Below the pieces are notes generated by a model that worked only from the letters and a program-made list of their open reading frames with translations, did no database searches and was not told the DNA's origin. The translations under genes were made by a program, and so were the position numbers. DNA of 64,000 nt from CBDBBY01 sp965205055 (GTDB lineage: Bacteria; Pseudomonadota; Alphaproteobacteria; Rhodobacterales; Rhodobacteraceae), in the NCBI GenBank assembly GCA_965205055.1, contig OZ242030.1:806001-870000 (forward strand), in the 5' to 3' direction. Below are positions 27,545 to 36,389 of this stretch, piece by piece. Position 1 is the first letter of the stretch. The number at the start of each line of letters is the position of its first letter.

Positions 27545-28180
27545 ATGTCAGCTATCACGCATCATATACCGGATCATCTGCTTGCGGCGTACGCCTCTTG
27601 CAGCCTTCCGGATGCATTTGCGCTGGCGGTGGCAAGCCATATTTCCATGTGTCAGCTTTGCCGCGCCGGGCTTGAGGCCCACCAGCTGGCCGGCGGCATT
27701 CTGCTGGACGACAGCTCGGCGGAAAATCTCTCCGGCACCTTGAAATCCGACGTCATGGCGCTGCTGGACCAGCCCTTTCATACCGAACCGGAGTATGGGC
27801 GGCGCGAAATCTTTCCCGGTCCTCTCAACGCGACCATGAAGGGGCTGAATCCGGCTTGGAAGAAATTGGGGATGGGCGTCCGGCAAAGCATTCTGTTTGC
27901 CGGCAAGGAAGGCTCGGCGCGCCTGCTCTGGATTCCGCCGGGCCAGCACGTTCCGGATCATGGCCATAACGGGCTGGAACTGACGCTGGTGCTTCAAGGA
28001 AGTTTCTCCGACGAGACCGGGCATTACGGCGTCGGAGATCTGGAGGTCGGCGATGAAGATCTGGAGCACACGCCGGTTGCGGGGACTGAAGTCCCGTGCA
28101 TCTGCTTGGCCGCGACCGATGCGGCCCTGCGGTTCAATGCCTTCATTCCCCGGCTGCTGCAGCCGCTTTTCCGGATATGA
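27545..28180 (+). CDS. chrR: ChrR-type zinc anti-sigma factor with cupin domain
   Basis: 211 residues in two domains. The N-terminal zinc anti-sigma domain has His32, Cys36 and Cys39 (SHISMCQLC, the Hx3CxxC motif) plus an upstream His, and binds RpoE. The C-terminal cupin domain is LWIPPGQHVPDHGHNGLELT, then LVLQGSFSDE and YGVGDLEVGDEDLEHTP, with metal-type His residues. In Rhodobacter sphaeroides the cupin half is needed for release of RpoE by singlet oxygen. Translationally close to the sigma gene (TAA, two bases, ATG). Convergent with the downstream SDR. Confidence 0.93.
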   Translation: MSAITHHIPDHLLAAYASCSLPDAFALAVASHISMCQLCRAGLEAHQLAGGILLDDSSAENLSGTLKSDVMALLDQPFHTEPEYGRREIFPGPLNATMKGLNPAWKKLGMGVRQSILFAGKEGSARLLWIPPGQHVPDHGHNGLELTLVLQGSFSDETGHYGVGDLEVGDEDLEHTPVAGTEVPCICLAATDAALRFNAFIPRLLQPLFRI

Positions 28181-28906
28181 TCATTTGCCGCGCCAGACGA
28201 TGAAATCGGGCAAAATCGCGAGCGCGCGGATGAACCATGAGAACGGCGCAGGAAAATCCGTGCGGAATTGGCGCTTGCGAATGGCCTTGATCACGTGGCT
28301 CGCCGCTTCTTCCGGCGTCATCAGCATGGGCATCTTGAACGCGTTCTTCGCCGTCAGCCGGGTGCGGATGAACCCGGGATTCACCAGCTTGACGGCAATA
28401 TTCGTCTTCCGCAAATCGTAGCGCATGGTTTCCGCCATGCTGCGCAGCGCCGCCTTGCTCGAACCGTAGCCGAGCGCGGCCGGGAGCCCGCGATAGGCCG
28501 CGAGCGAGCCGACCAGAACGATTTCTCCGGCATCACGGCTTAAAAATCGAGGAATGACCGCTCCGACCACATTCACGGCGCCCGCGTAATTCACCGCCGA
28601 CATCCGCAAAATGGCGTCCGTATCCCATGCTTGCGTCGCGATCGGATCATAGGCTCCGGCATTGTAGATCACGATATCGGCGTGGCAGGCCTGCGCCGCC
28701 GCGTTTTCGACGGCCTCCGGCTCAACTGCGTCCATCACCAGCGCAGTCGCTCCGGGCAATGCGTCGCAGAGTGTTGTCAGCCTTTCGCCGTTGCGCGCAG
28801 ACAATATCAGATGCACGCCTTGGCCATGGAGTTGTTTGGCCATCGCCCTGCCAAGCCCTTCGCTGGCGCCGATCAGCCAGCAGGTTTTTCCGCGCAAATC
28901 CTTCAT
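28181..28906 (-). CDS. Short-chain dehydrogenase/reductase
   Basis: 241-residue SDR. The cofactor motif is LIGASEGLGRAMAKQL, then ADIVIYNAGAYDP, the catalytic Ser is in EIVLVGSLAAYRG, and Tyr/Lys are in ALGYGSSKAALRSM, with LVNPGFIRTRLT after. The ATG at 28906 overlaps the stop of the DUF1365 gene (ATGA), so the two are translationally coupled. Rhodobacter RpoE clusters contain an SDR in the same company. A role in reducing or oxidising a modified lipid is inference. Confidence 0.88.
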   Translation of the reverse strand: MKDLRGKTCWLIGASEGLGRAMAKQLHGQGVHLILSARNGERLTTLCDALPGATALVMDAVEPEAVENAAAQACHADIVIYNAGAYDPIATQAWDTDAILRMSAVNYAGAVNVVGAVIPRFLSRDAGEIVLVGSLAAYRGLPAALGYGSSKAALRSMAETMRYDLRKTNIAVKLVNPGFIRTRLTAKNAFKMPMLMTPEEAASHVIKAIRKRQFRTDFPAPFSWFIRALAILPDFIVWRGK

Positions 28907-29676
28907 GTGTCGGCTTTGCCGAGCTCCGAACAGTTCGAAACCAGCCGCTCCGGTGGGGGCGGGTTCCGAACAAACGGTGCCCGCTTCCTCCAAAGTTTGA
29001 GCGCCTGCCAGTGAATCAGAATCTTCGTGCGCAGCCCGCTGGCCGGACGAAGGACGGCCGCTTTCAGCAAGGACAGGTTGCTGGCCGGCCGGCGCATTCC
29101 GGCAAGAGTCGCGATTACGCCTTCCGCGCCGTTTCGAAATGAAATCAGGATGTTGACGCGGTCGTCGGTCAGGCCGAAGTTGAACGTGTATTCGCCTGCC
29201 ACCTGCTGGAAGGGCGATACATGCATGATTTTCTCCGCATGGACGGGCTCGCTGAATGCAATCTCGCGGAAATCCTTGCGCGCGCAGAAATAGCAGTGCC
29301 GATGCCCGAAGGTATTGTCCACTTCCGCAACGAAGGCGCGCGGCCTGCCGTCGATCAGAGCGATCCAGAAACTGACGGGGTTGTACTGGAACCACAGAAA
29401 GCCCGGCTGCGCCAGAAGCAGCAGCTTCGCATCTTCGACAGGAAAGCCCTTGTCCCTGAGCAGCGCGCGAAACCACTCCGGCCCAAGACCCTGCCGGCGG
29501 ACGCCGCCGTGGTGGCGGTCCTTCAACGACCAGAGGTTGAACCGGTTGCGCGACAACAGCAGCGGCCCTTTCATCTCCGGCGGCGTCAGGATGAAATCCA
29601 CGTTGTAGCGGAATGCGTTTTTCAGCGCGCCCCGGCGTGCGTGCGTCGTTACGGCCTGAATATGCTCCGCCTTCAT
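28903..29676 (-). CDS. DUF1365 family protein
   Basis: 257 residues with family landmarks: an N-terminal HARRGALKNAFRYNVDFIL, then GFLWFQYNPVSFWIALIDG, VAEVDNTFGHRHCYF, MHVSPFQQVAGEYTFNFG and an ending rich in basic and Pro residues. DUF1365 genes habitually travel with flavin amine-oxidase-like and CFA-synthase-like genes, as here. Biochemical activity is not established. Start ATG 29676, preceded by GGAGAGGAGG. Divergent from the FAD gene across a 111-base region that carries candidate RpoE promoters on both strands. Confidence 0.9.
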   Translation of the reverse strand: MKAEHIQAVTTHARRGALKNAFRYNVDFILTPPEMKGPLLLSRNRFNLWSLKDRHHGGVRRQGLGPEWFRALLRDKGFPVEDAKLLLLAQPGFLWFQYNPVSFWIALIDGRPRAFVAEVDNTFGHRHCYFCARKDFREIAFSEPVHAEKIMHVSPFQQVAGEYTFNFGLTDDRVNILISFRNGAEGVIATLAGMRRPASNLSLLKAAVLRPASGLRTKILIHWQALKLWRKRAPFVRNPPPPERLVSNCSELGKADT

Positions 29677-29680
29677 ATCG

Positions 29681-29710
29681 GCAATACGCCTCCTCTCCGC
29701 CGCCGGATCA
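29681..29710 (-). promoter_or_regulatory. Candidate RpoE-type promoter for DUF1365-SDR
   Basis: Minus strand TGATCC (29710 to 29705), 18 bases, TATTGC (29686 to 29681). The predicted start of transcription falls on the DUF1365 ATG, so the message would be leaderless and would lose the GGAGAGGAGG. That is a reason for doubt. Confidence 0.3.
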
Positions 29711-29727
29711 GATTTCTTCGGATAAAG

Positions 29728-29757
29728 TGATCCGCCCGCGTTCCGGCCGCGTAATCG
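29728..29757 (+). promoter_or_regulatory. Candidate RpoE-type promoter for FAD-cfa-MFS-DUF3833
   Basis: TGATCC (29728-29733), exactly 18 bases, TAATCG (29752-29757), 31 bases before the FAD gene ATG. Best match to the RpoE pattern in the window. Confidence 0.55.
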
Positions 29758-29787
29758 CTGCACTAGCGAAACGGCAAGGCAATTGGA

Positions 29788-31128
29788 ATGCCAAGTCAGA
29801 GTTCCGGCCCCCGGAAGAAAATCGCAGTTGTCGGCGGCGGAATTTCGGGCCTTTCGGCAGCATTTTACCTGTCTGGACGTCACAATGTGACACTGTACGA
29901 AGCCTGCAGCCGCCTCGGGGGCCACGCCCGAACCGTGCTGGCGGGCAAAAACGGGAATCAGCCGGTCGACACCGGTTTCATTGTTTTCAACTACGCGACA
30001 TACCCCCATCTGACCCGGCTGTTTCACGATCTTGATGTGCCGGTCGAGAAAAGCGACATGAGCTTCTGCGCCAGCATCAACAACGGCGCTGTCGAATACG
30101 GGCTTGGCGGCCTGCGACCCCTTCTCGCTCAGAAACGCAACCTGCTGCGCCCGCGGTTCCACCGGATGATCTTGGACGTGCTGCGCTTCGGCAAGCAGGC
30201 CGCGACCACCGCGAAGAGCGACGACACAACCATTGCCGAACTGATTGAAAGCATGGGTCTCAGCCGCGAATTCCGGGACTGGTATTTGCTGCCGATGTGC
30301 GGCGCAATCTGGTCGACGCCCATGGAGGAGATCGATGCCTTTCCGGCGAAATCGATCATTCGGTTCTTTCAGAACCACGCGCTTCTTGCCGGCAGCGAAA
30401 AGCGGCAGTGGTGGACGGTCAAGGGCGGAAGCATCGAGTATGTCCGGCGGCTTGAAACCGCGTTGCTGGCGCAGGGCTGCCAGATCCGCGCGGGAGCCGC
30501 TGTCCGGAACGCCTGTCGCCAGGATCTTGGCGTCACGGTGGTCACGGATGGGCGAAAGCAGCGGTTCGATGAGATCGTCTTGGCCTGCCACACGGATCAG
30601 GCTCTCCACATTCTGGGCAACGACGCAAATCGCGCGGAGAGAGATGCTCTGTCCGCAATCCGCTATCAGCCCAATGCCGCCATTTTGCACGCCGACCCGA
30701 GCCAAATGCCCGAACGGCGCGCCTGCTGGTCGAGCTGGGCCTACAAATCTCAGGAAGGCGCGATCGGCGTGACCTACTGGATGAACAGCCTGCAAAGAAT
30801 CGACAAGAGCGATCCGCTGTTTGTTACCCTGAACCCGGCCTATCCGATCCGGGAAGACCGGGTTTACGATGCCGTTGAATTTGCGCATCCGGTCTATGAC
30901 CGCAAGGCTCTCGCAGCGCAGAAAGCCATCCGCGCCATTCAAGGACAAAACCGCACCTGGTTTGCCGGAGCTTGGAACCGTCACGGTTTCCACGAGGACG
31001 GCATCGCCAGCGCAATGCGCGTCGTGCGGGCCATGAATGCATCCGTTCAAAAGAAAGGAACAGAACTTGCGACTTACGAACAAAGCTCTGAAGACGGAAT
31101 TTCTGTCGACTTGCGAGCGTCTGCATGA
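29788..31128 (+). CDS. FAD-dependent amine-oxidase-like oxidoreductase
   Basis: 446 residues. The dinucleotide motif IAVVGGGISGLSAAFYLSG is at residue 12, followed by LGGHARTV and DTGFIVFNYATYPHLTRLF. The mid-protein has WSTPMEEIDAFPAKSIIRFF and the C-terminal part TWFAGAWNRHGFHEDGIASA. This is the FAD/NAD-binding partner normally found with DUF1365 and CFA-like genes. In Rhodobacter, related genes belong to furan-fatty-acid synthesis (Ufa proteins, from memory), so a methylated-fatty-acid desaturase role is plausible but inferred. Its end overlaps the following methyltransferase gene. Confidence 0.87.
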   Translation: MPSQSSGPRKKIAVVGGGISGLSAAFYLSGRHNVTLYEACSRLGGHARTVLAGKNGNQPVDTGFIVFNYATYPHLTRLFHDLDVPVEKSDMSFCASINNGAVEYGLGGLRPLLAQKRNLLRPRFHRMILDVLRFGKQAATTAKSDDTTIAELIESMGLSREFRDWYLLPMCGAIWSTPMEEIDAFPAKSIIRFFQNHALLAGSEKRQWWTVKGGSIEYVRRLETALLAQGCQIRAGAAVRNACRQDLGVTVVTDGRKQRFDEIVLACHTDQALHILGNDANRAERDALSAIRYQPNAAILHADPSQMPERRACWSSWAYKSQEGAIGVTYWMNSLQRIDKSDPLFVTLNPAYPIREDRVYDAVEFAHPVYDRKALAAQKAIRAIQGQNRTWFAGAWNRHGFHEDGIASAMRVVRAMNASVQKKGTELATYEQSSEDGISVDLRASA

Positions 31129-32227
31129 TGGGCGGCTGATCCTGCGCACCCCGGAAGGCGAGTGCCGCCACTTCGGAGCCTCCGGTCCCGAAGCCGATCT
31201 GACGATCCGGGACTGGTCGGCCGTTTCCGCGATCGCCGCCCGCGGACAGGTGGGCTTCGGCGAAGCCTATGTCCAAGGGCTGTGGGATACATCATCGATC
31301 GAAGACCTGATGGCTATGGCCCTCAAGAACCGTGACCGCCTTGCGGCCTACGACCGTGCCGGACTGTTTGCGAGGCTGAAATTCCGCATCGTCGACACAC
31401 TTTTGCGAGCCAATTCGCTCAGAGGAGCAAGGCGCAATATTCGCAGCCACTACGACATAGGAAATGAGTTCTACCAGCTCTGGCTGGATGAAGGCATGAA
31501 CTACTCCTCAGCGCTGTTTGAACTCGACGACGATGATTTGTCTCGCGCTCAGCGGAACAAGAATGCCCGTGCCTTGTCGCGGCTTACCGAGGGCGAATCC
31601 ATTCTTGAAATCGGTTGCGGCTGGGGCGCCTTCGCCGAGTATGCGGCCGGCGAGGGACGCAGCGTCACCGGCGTGACCATTTCGCCGAGCCAGCGGGCTT
31701 GGGCCGACAGCCGCCTCGACGGGCGCGCCGATATTCAGCTGCGCGACTACCGCGATGTGTCGGGAACGTTCGACAACATCGTTTCCATCGAGATGATCGA
31801 GGCCGTGGGAGTGCGCTACTGGCCGCAGTACTTCGCCGCGCTTAAAAGCAACTTGGCGGATGGCGGGCGCATTCTTGTGCAGGCCATTACCGTGCGCGAC
31901 AGCTTCTTCGATACCTATCGCAAATCTTCCGACTACATCCGGCAGTATGTCTTTCCCGGCGGGATGCTGCTGAGCGACAGCGTCATTGAACAGCAGGCCC
32001 GCGCAGCAGGCCTGCGGGTGAATGAAAATTTCAAGTTCGGCCGGGATTACGCGAGAACCTGCCGCCTTTGGTCCGCGCGCCTCAAGTCGCGCAAAGCGAA
32101 AATCCATGAATTGGGCTTCAACGAAAGCTTTTTCCGCAACTGGCACTATTATCTGGAAATCTGCGCGGCTTCTTTCGCGGTCGGCCATACCAGCGTCTCC
32201 CAAGTGGAGATGGCTCATGGGGCATAG
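31037..32227 (+). CDS. Cyclopropane-fatty-acyl-phospholipid-synthase-like methyltransferase
   Basis: SAM-dependent lipid methyltransferase, 396 residues. The region NIRSHYDIGNEFYQLWLDEG is followed by MNYSSALFE, then SAM motif I SILEIGCGWGAFAEYA near residue 190, TGVTISPSQRAWA, VSIEMIEAVGVRYWPQYF, and the C-terminal RDYARTCRLWSARL and FFRNWHYYLEICAASF. It methylates or cyclopropanates unsaturated acyl chains in the membrane. In Rhodobacter, CFA-like genes are RpoE targets and one (UfaM) starts furan-fatty-acid synthesis. ATG 31037 overlaps the FAD gene by 92 bases; TTG 31067, with AAGGAA six to eight bases upstream, is an equally good start. Confidence 0.9.
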   Translation: MHPFKRKEQNLRLTNKALKTEFLSTCERLHDGRLILRTPEGECRHFGASGPEADLTIRDWSAVSAIAARGQVGFGEAYVQGLWDTSSIEDLMAMALKNRDRLAAYDRAGLFARLKFRIVDTLLRANSLRGARRNIRSHYDIGNEFYQLWLDEGMNYSSALFELDDDDLSRAQRNKNARALSRLTEGESILEIGCGWGAFAEYAAGEGRSVTGVTISPSQRAWADSRLDGRADIQLRDYRDVSGTFDNIVSIEMIEAVGVRYWPQYFAALKSNLADGGRILVQAITVRDSFFDTYRKSSDYIRQYVFPGGMLLSDSVIEQQARAAGLRVNENFKFGRDYARTCRLWSARLKSRKAKIHELGFNESFFRNWHYYLEICAASFAVGHTSVSQVEMAHGA

Positions 32228-32548
32228 CGTGCCCGCGTTCATTTCCGTCCGCGCCGGATGCTCGCCGGTTCGGTCCACGTCTGTGGGAGCGCCTTTCGAT
32301 TGTCGCGCTTTGGTCGGATCCTTCGGCTTTTCCGACCATAACGCTCTCTGCTTCGCGCCGAGGAGCGCCTATGCCCTGGCCTAAAGCAGGAATCCGGCAT
32401 CGAACGAAGTCGCCGGCCAACTCTCAACAAAACCGGATTGATTGAAGGCGCCTTTGTCATTGCGTGAGAATCCGATCAGATTGGCTTGCGGCCTCCTTCG
32501 GAGCGGCGTCCCTTCCGCCGGCGCCGCCGGTTCTCCGCGGGGCAAGTG
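32228..32548. other. Gap inside the photo-oxidative operon, no gene seen
   Basis: 321 bases between the methyltransferase and the MFS gene with no recognised coding sequence. Related clusters sometimes carry an extra small membrane gene (DUF2878) here; I see no trace of it. Confidence 0.35.
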
Positions 32549-33766
32549 ATGCGCTACCCGCGAGTCAGCCTTTATGCGCTGATGCTGGCCACCGCCGGCA
32601 TCCCGCTTTACATTCATCTGCCCCGGTACGCATCGGTGCAATTGGACATCGGACTGGCGGCGCTCGGAGTGCTTTTGCTTCTGATCCGGGTGTTTGATTT
32701 CATTCAGGATCCTCTCTTGGGCTGGATCGCAGACCGATGGCCCGCGGCTCAGCCCGCGCTCGCGCTCGCCGCCGCCGCCGGGCTGGCTGTCGGCTTTCCC
32801 CTGCTGTTTTCGCTGCAGCCCGGCATGTTCTGGCAAATGGCAGCCCTGCTGGCATTGCTATTCACCAGCTACAGCCTCGGCACCATCCTGATCTACGGCC
32901 GCAGTGAAATTCTGGCGCGAAGCGCTGATTCGCAAGAGCTGCTGAAACTTGCCGGCTGGCGCGAGGCAGGCCAGCTGAGCGGAGTGATCATCGCCGCCGC
33001 CGCGCCCTCCGCTCTAATGCTGATCTGGACGGACAACCAGGCTTGGCTCGCCTTCGGCGTTCTGCTTGCAGTCGTCGCCCTGACGGCAGCGTTGGCCAGC
33101 CGTCCGATTTGGAGGTGCCTTCCCTCTCCAGCCGAACGGCTGTCCGGAGCTCGCTTGTCGGAATCCGGCGCGATGCGTCTGCTTGCCCTCGCACTGCTCA
33201 ACAGCCTGCCTGTCGCGTTGACCTCGACCTTGTTTCTTTTCTTTGCCGAAGATCATCTCGAGCTGACGGGCCGGGCCGGTTTCTTCCTGCTGCTTTTTTT
33301 CCTGTCGGCGGGTCTCGGCATTCCTGTCTGGTCGTTTGTCAGCGCATATCTGGGAAACCGGCTGACGCTGGTCGCCGCCATGGGACTGGCGGTCGTTTCC
33401 TTCGCCGGCGCGGCATTTATCGGACCCCGGAATCCAACGGGCTTTCTGCTGATCTGCGCCGGATCCGGCTTCGCCACAGGCGCGGATATACTCATCCTGC
33501 CCCTGATGTTCTCCAAGGTGCTGATTCGCGCGGGACTGAATGCGTCGTCCGCCTTCGGAATCTGGACCTTCGCGGGAAAACTGGCCGTTGCCCTCTCAGC
33601 GGCCACCGCTCTGCCCTTTCTTGAAACCGCCGGATTCATTCCGGGATCCCCCCTGACGCCGGATGCCCGGACGGCCTTGGTCGGAGCCTACGCCGTCGCG
33701 CCCTGCATCCTTAAGCTGTTTGCGCTCGGGTTCACCTTGACCTTGCCGAAAGAGGAAACGCCATGA
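32549..33766 (+). CDS. MFS transporter (GPH/MFS_2-like)
   Basis: 405-residue inner-membrane protein with about 12 hydrophobic segments. It starts MRYPRVSLYALMLATAGIPL, and the loop DFIQDPLLGWIADRW after TM2 is the conserved MFS_2/GPH signature (D-P-x-x-G-x-x-xDR). ATG 32549 replaces a longer Arg-rich extension that lacks conservation. The stop overlaps the DUF3833 start (ATGA). It is a standard member of the RpoE-controlled cluster. The substrate is unknown; a lipid-related compound is a guess from context. Confidence 0.86.
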   Translation: MRYPRVSLYALMLATAGIPLYIHLPRYASVQLDIGLAALGVLLLLIRVFDFIQDPLLGWIADRWPAAQPALALAAAAGLAVGFPLLFSLQPGMFWQMAALLALLFTSYSLGTILIYGRSEILARSADSQELLKLAGWREAGQLSGVIIAAAAPSALMLIWTDNQAWLAFGVLLAVVALTAALASRPIWRCLPSPAERLSGARLSESGAMRLLALALLNSLPVALTSTLFLFFAEDHLELTGRAGFFLLLFFLSAGLGIPVWSFVSAYLGNRLTLVAAMGLAVVSFAGAAFIGPRNPTGFLLICAGSGFATGADILILPLMFSKVLIRAGLNASSAFGIWTFAGKLAVALSAATALPFLETAGFIPGSPLTPDARTALVGAYAVAPCILKLFALGFTLTLPKEETP

Positions 33767-34305
33767 AACTATTCGCCATCGCCCTGCTTGCCGTCCTCGC
33801 GCTGATTGTCGCTCGGAACATGTTTCTGGGCTTCAGATCCCAGTCCCCGCAGGATTACTCCGAAACCGGTCCCGAATTCATCCTGCAGGAGCATCTGTCG
33901 GGTCGAATCATCTCCGAGGGGCTGATCTACGGCCCGACCGGCCGGGTCACCAGCAGTTTTGTCGCCGAGATGCACGGGGAATGGCAGGGCGACACCGGGA
34001 CGCTGACGGAGAATTTCACCTATTCCAACGGCCGTACCCAGCAGCGCAAATGGCACCTTGCCGTTGGACCAGGCAACGCGTTCACGGCCACTGCGGATGA
34101 CATCGTCAGCGAAGCGCAGGGCGTAGTGTCGGGCTCGACCGCAATGCTTAAGTATCGGATCACCCTGCCCGAACATGCGGGCGGCCATACTCTGACGGCC
34201 ATCGATTGGATGTATCTGACCGAGAACGGCGTGATCCTGAACCGCTCCGAAATGCGCAAATTCGGCATAAAAGTCGCGGAGCTGATTGCGACGCTGCGCA
34301 GGTGA
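33763..34305 (+). CDS. DUF3833 family protein
   Basis: 180 residues with an N-terminal hydrophobic segment (MKLFAIALLAVLALIVARNM), which is a signal anchor or signal peptide. FILQEHLSGRIISEGLIYGP, HGEWQGDTGTLTENFTYSNG and TAIDWMYLTENGVILNRSEM follow. This is the DUF3833 pattern, a periplasm-facing lipocalin-sized protein of unknown activity. Coupled to the MFS gene by a 4-base overlap. Conserved last member of the RpoE/ChrR-associated cluster. Confidence 0.88.
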   Translation: MKLFAIALLAVLALIVARNMFLGFRSQSPQDYSETGPEFILQEHLSGRIISEGLIYGPTGRVTSSFVAEMHGEWQGDTGTLTENFTYSNGRTQQRKWHLAVGPGNAFTATADDIVSEAQGVVSGSTAMLKYRITLPEHAGGHTLTAIDWMYLTENGVILNRSEMRKFGIKVAELIATLRR

Positions 34306-35114
34306 ATTGAGCTTGCCGCCGCATTGACGGATTGCTTTCGTTCGGCCCGCGCTTTCGATCTTGAGGAAGGCGCGCTCGGCGGATTTCAATGTTGGGGTCG
34401 AAGGCTTTGTCGGCAATAAGATTGAGTGCTGCCCGAACCGAAGTCTGCATGAATGGGTCTCCAGTTCCAGATCCTCCGCCCTTCGACAATGACCCGACGG
34501 TGCTTCGTCGCATGCTCCGCCGGTCTGCGGAAAGTTGGATTCGTTCGTCGCCGCGACGGCCGGAGAAAGGTGCTTCCTGTTTTGCCGGGCGGATGGGAGC
34601 GCGAAAGATCATCCAATCATGAAACACAGCCCAAAGACTGTTTTGCATGCAGCGTTTGAAGGCGATCAAAGCGATGGAGCGGACGCCCCTTCCGGCTTTA
34701 TCTGGAAGTGTGATGCCAGGATGGACAATCCGCATTTGAAAGCGGAGTTCCTTTTTGGTGAAGATCAGCTTGATCGGGATTGATCCGGGTACAAGACGCG
34801 CGGGTTCCAGGCTCCGCGGCGGCAGCTGCCTGCCGCGCTCCGACTCTTGACAGGTCAGACCAAATATGCAGACCTCGCGGCACTCATTTATGGCAATGAA
34901 GGGGAACTGCGGCGGACGTTCGGCCTCAGCTCCGGAACCGAGGCCGGTGGCGGGCGATGCCGGAAACGCAGGGAAAAAGCGGCATAACCAAAAAGGAAAT
35001 CACCCAGGCGACTGGCTCGGCGGCAGGGACGCAATTTCATTGACGGGCGGCCGGTAATCCGTTCTGTTTGCGGGTGGCGACGAGCAGGCTTGAGCTGATC
35101 GAGGGGAAGCGTAC
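34306..35114. other. Intergenic region, no gene seen
   Basis: About 800 bases with only short, unconvincing open frames. A TTTTTGGTGAAGATCAG stretch near 34750 resembles an ISKra4 terminus but has no partner. Probably decayed accessory DNA. Confidence 0.35.
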
Positions 35115-35918
35115 ATGAATGAATTTAAGCGTATGGTCCGACTTGCGCTCGCCGCTGTTGCAATATCGGTCGGCGCATTGGAAGCATCGGCCACCACATT
35201 TACAAACATTGAAGATCCGCCGCTGCACGAGGCGGCTTCTGCAGGGGATGAAGTTGAAGTGCTTGCGCTGCTTGAAGTCGGCACTGATCCGAACGCCGTG
35301 GACTTTTTTGGCTACACGCCGCTGCATGTGGCGGCAAGGGACGGGCACGCCGACGTTGCGATTGCGCTGCTGGAAGCGGGTGCCGACCCGAACGCCGTGC
35401 CAGTGGATAGGCCACGGTGGCTATTGTCGGGCAACTCGGAGCGAACTCCGCTGCATACGGCGTCAAGGGGCGGGCACGCCGGCGTTGCGATTGTGCTGCT
35501 GGAAGCAGGTGCCGACCCGAACGCCGAGGACGAGTCAGACCGAACTCCGCTGTTTTGGGCGGCAAGTTACGGAGACGCCGGCATTGCGACTGCGCTGCTT
35601 AAGGCGGACGCAAGCCCGAACGCCGAGGACACCTCGGGCATCACGCCGCTGCACTTGGCCGCAAGGAAGGGATACGCTGGCGTTGTGAAACTGCTTCTCG
35701 AGGCCGGCGCGAACCCGAATGACAAGGACAATGACGGCTGGACGCCGCTGCACGCGGCGGGAATCAACGGAGAAGCCAGAGTCGAGCAAATGCTGCTGGC
35801 CGCAGGCGGTGATCCGAACATCGGACGCGAAGCGAGATTAGCCTACGATCGGTGGCTGGCTGAAGAGGCGGAGAAACTGTGGCATGACATAGAGCGGCGA
35901 TCTCCGGCCGAGCAATGA
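35115..35918 (+). CDS. Secreted ankyrin-repeat protein
   Basis: 267 residues with a Sec-type signal (MVRLALAAVAISVGALEASA), then about six ankyrin repeats: DPPLHEAASAGDEVEVLALL, YTPLHVAARDGHADVAIALL, RTPLHTASRGGHAGVAIVLL, RTPLFWAASYGDAGIATALL, ITPLHLAARKGYAGVVKLLL and WTPLHAAGINGEARVEQMLL, each closing with xADPNA-type turns. It is a protein-protein interaction module exported to the periplasm or beyond; the partner is unknown. A 20-base repeat core is also seen at DNA level. It is followed by an ISKra4 relic and tRNA-Ser, an accessory neighbourhood. GAGGGGAAG precedes the ATG. Confidence 0.88.
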   Translation: MNEFKRMVRLALAAVAISVGALEASATTFTNIEDPPLHEAASAGDEVEVLALLEVGTDPNAVDFFGYTPLHVAARDGHADVAIALLEAGADPNAVPVDRPRWLLSGNSERTPLHTASRGGHAGVAIVLLEAGADPNAEDESDRTPLFWAASYGDAGIATALLKADASPNAEDTSGITPLHLAARKGYAGVVKLLLEAGANPNDKDNDGWTPLHAAGINGEARVEQMLLAAGGDPNIGREARLAYDRWLAEEAEKLWHDIERRSPAEQ

Positions 35919-35934
35919 CGTCGCTCGGCAATTG

Positions 35935-36188
35935 CCAAGCGCGACCGTCAGGCGCGGGCGCTGCGACCTCCATCGGAAACGAGGGTTGCCGGTCGGGTTC
36001 GGCATTTTGGAAAGCTCCTGCAAGCGCATCATCGGGAATCGATTCAAGCAGGCGGGGCGCCGCCGGTCTAGAGCGGGCGCCAACGCCCTGCTCGCCGCCG
36101 ACTGCTTTGAAAACGCCTGTCGGTACGACTTTCATGACTGAGGTGCTGGCCGCACAGCAGCCGCCTGAACAAAAAATGGGATGCACCC
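35935..36188 (+). mobile_element. ISKra4-family transposase 3' relic with IS end
   Basis: One frame encodes RGRCDLHRKRGLPVGFGILE followed by SSCKRIIGNRFKQAGRRRSR and AGANALLA. These align with DLCRRRGLPVGSGIVESACK and following residues of the intact transposase at 47252-48805. It then degenerates and ends in AAAAAATGGGATGCACCC, the terminus found on the miniature elements. No 5' part is visible. Confidence 0.75.
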
Positions 36189-36389
36189 GCCGGAGCAGAG
36201 TGGCGATGGGCGAATCTTGATCGCTTTGCCGCAATGGAGCATCATGAATACGAAATATTTCATGCCGTCCGATGACCGGAATGAGTGCAACGAAGAAATG
36301 CGGAGATCAACAAGAATGCCGAAAACCAAGGAAAAACAGTGCTCTACGCCGCCGAACGCGTCCGAATTGAAGCAGGCGCAAAAGATGCG

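Noticed and set aside
29677..31149. Upstream extension (nearly 500 codons) of the DUF1365 frame on the minus strand
   Set aside because: This part is antisense to the FAD-dependent oxidoreductase; only 28903-29676 matches DUF1365.
34389..34783. Overlapping plus-strand open frames of about 80 codons upstream of the ankyrin gene
   Set aside because: No start signal, no conserved motif, and mutually overlapping frames with shadow-like composition.
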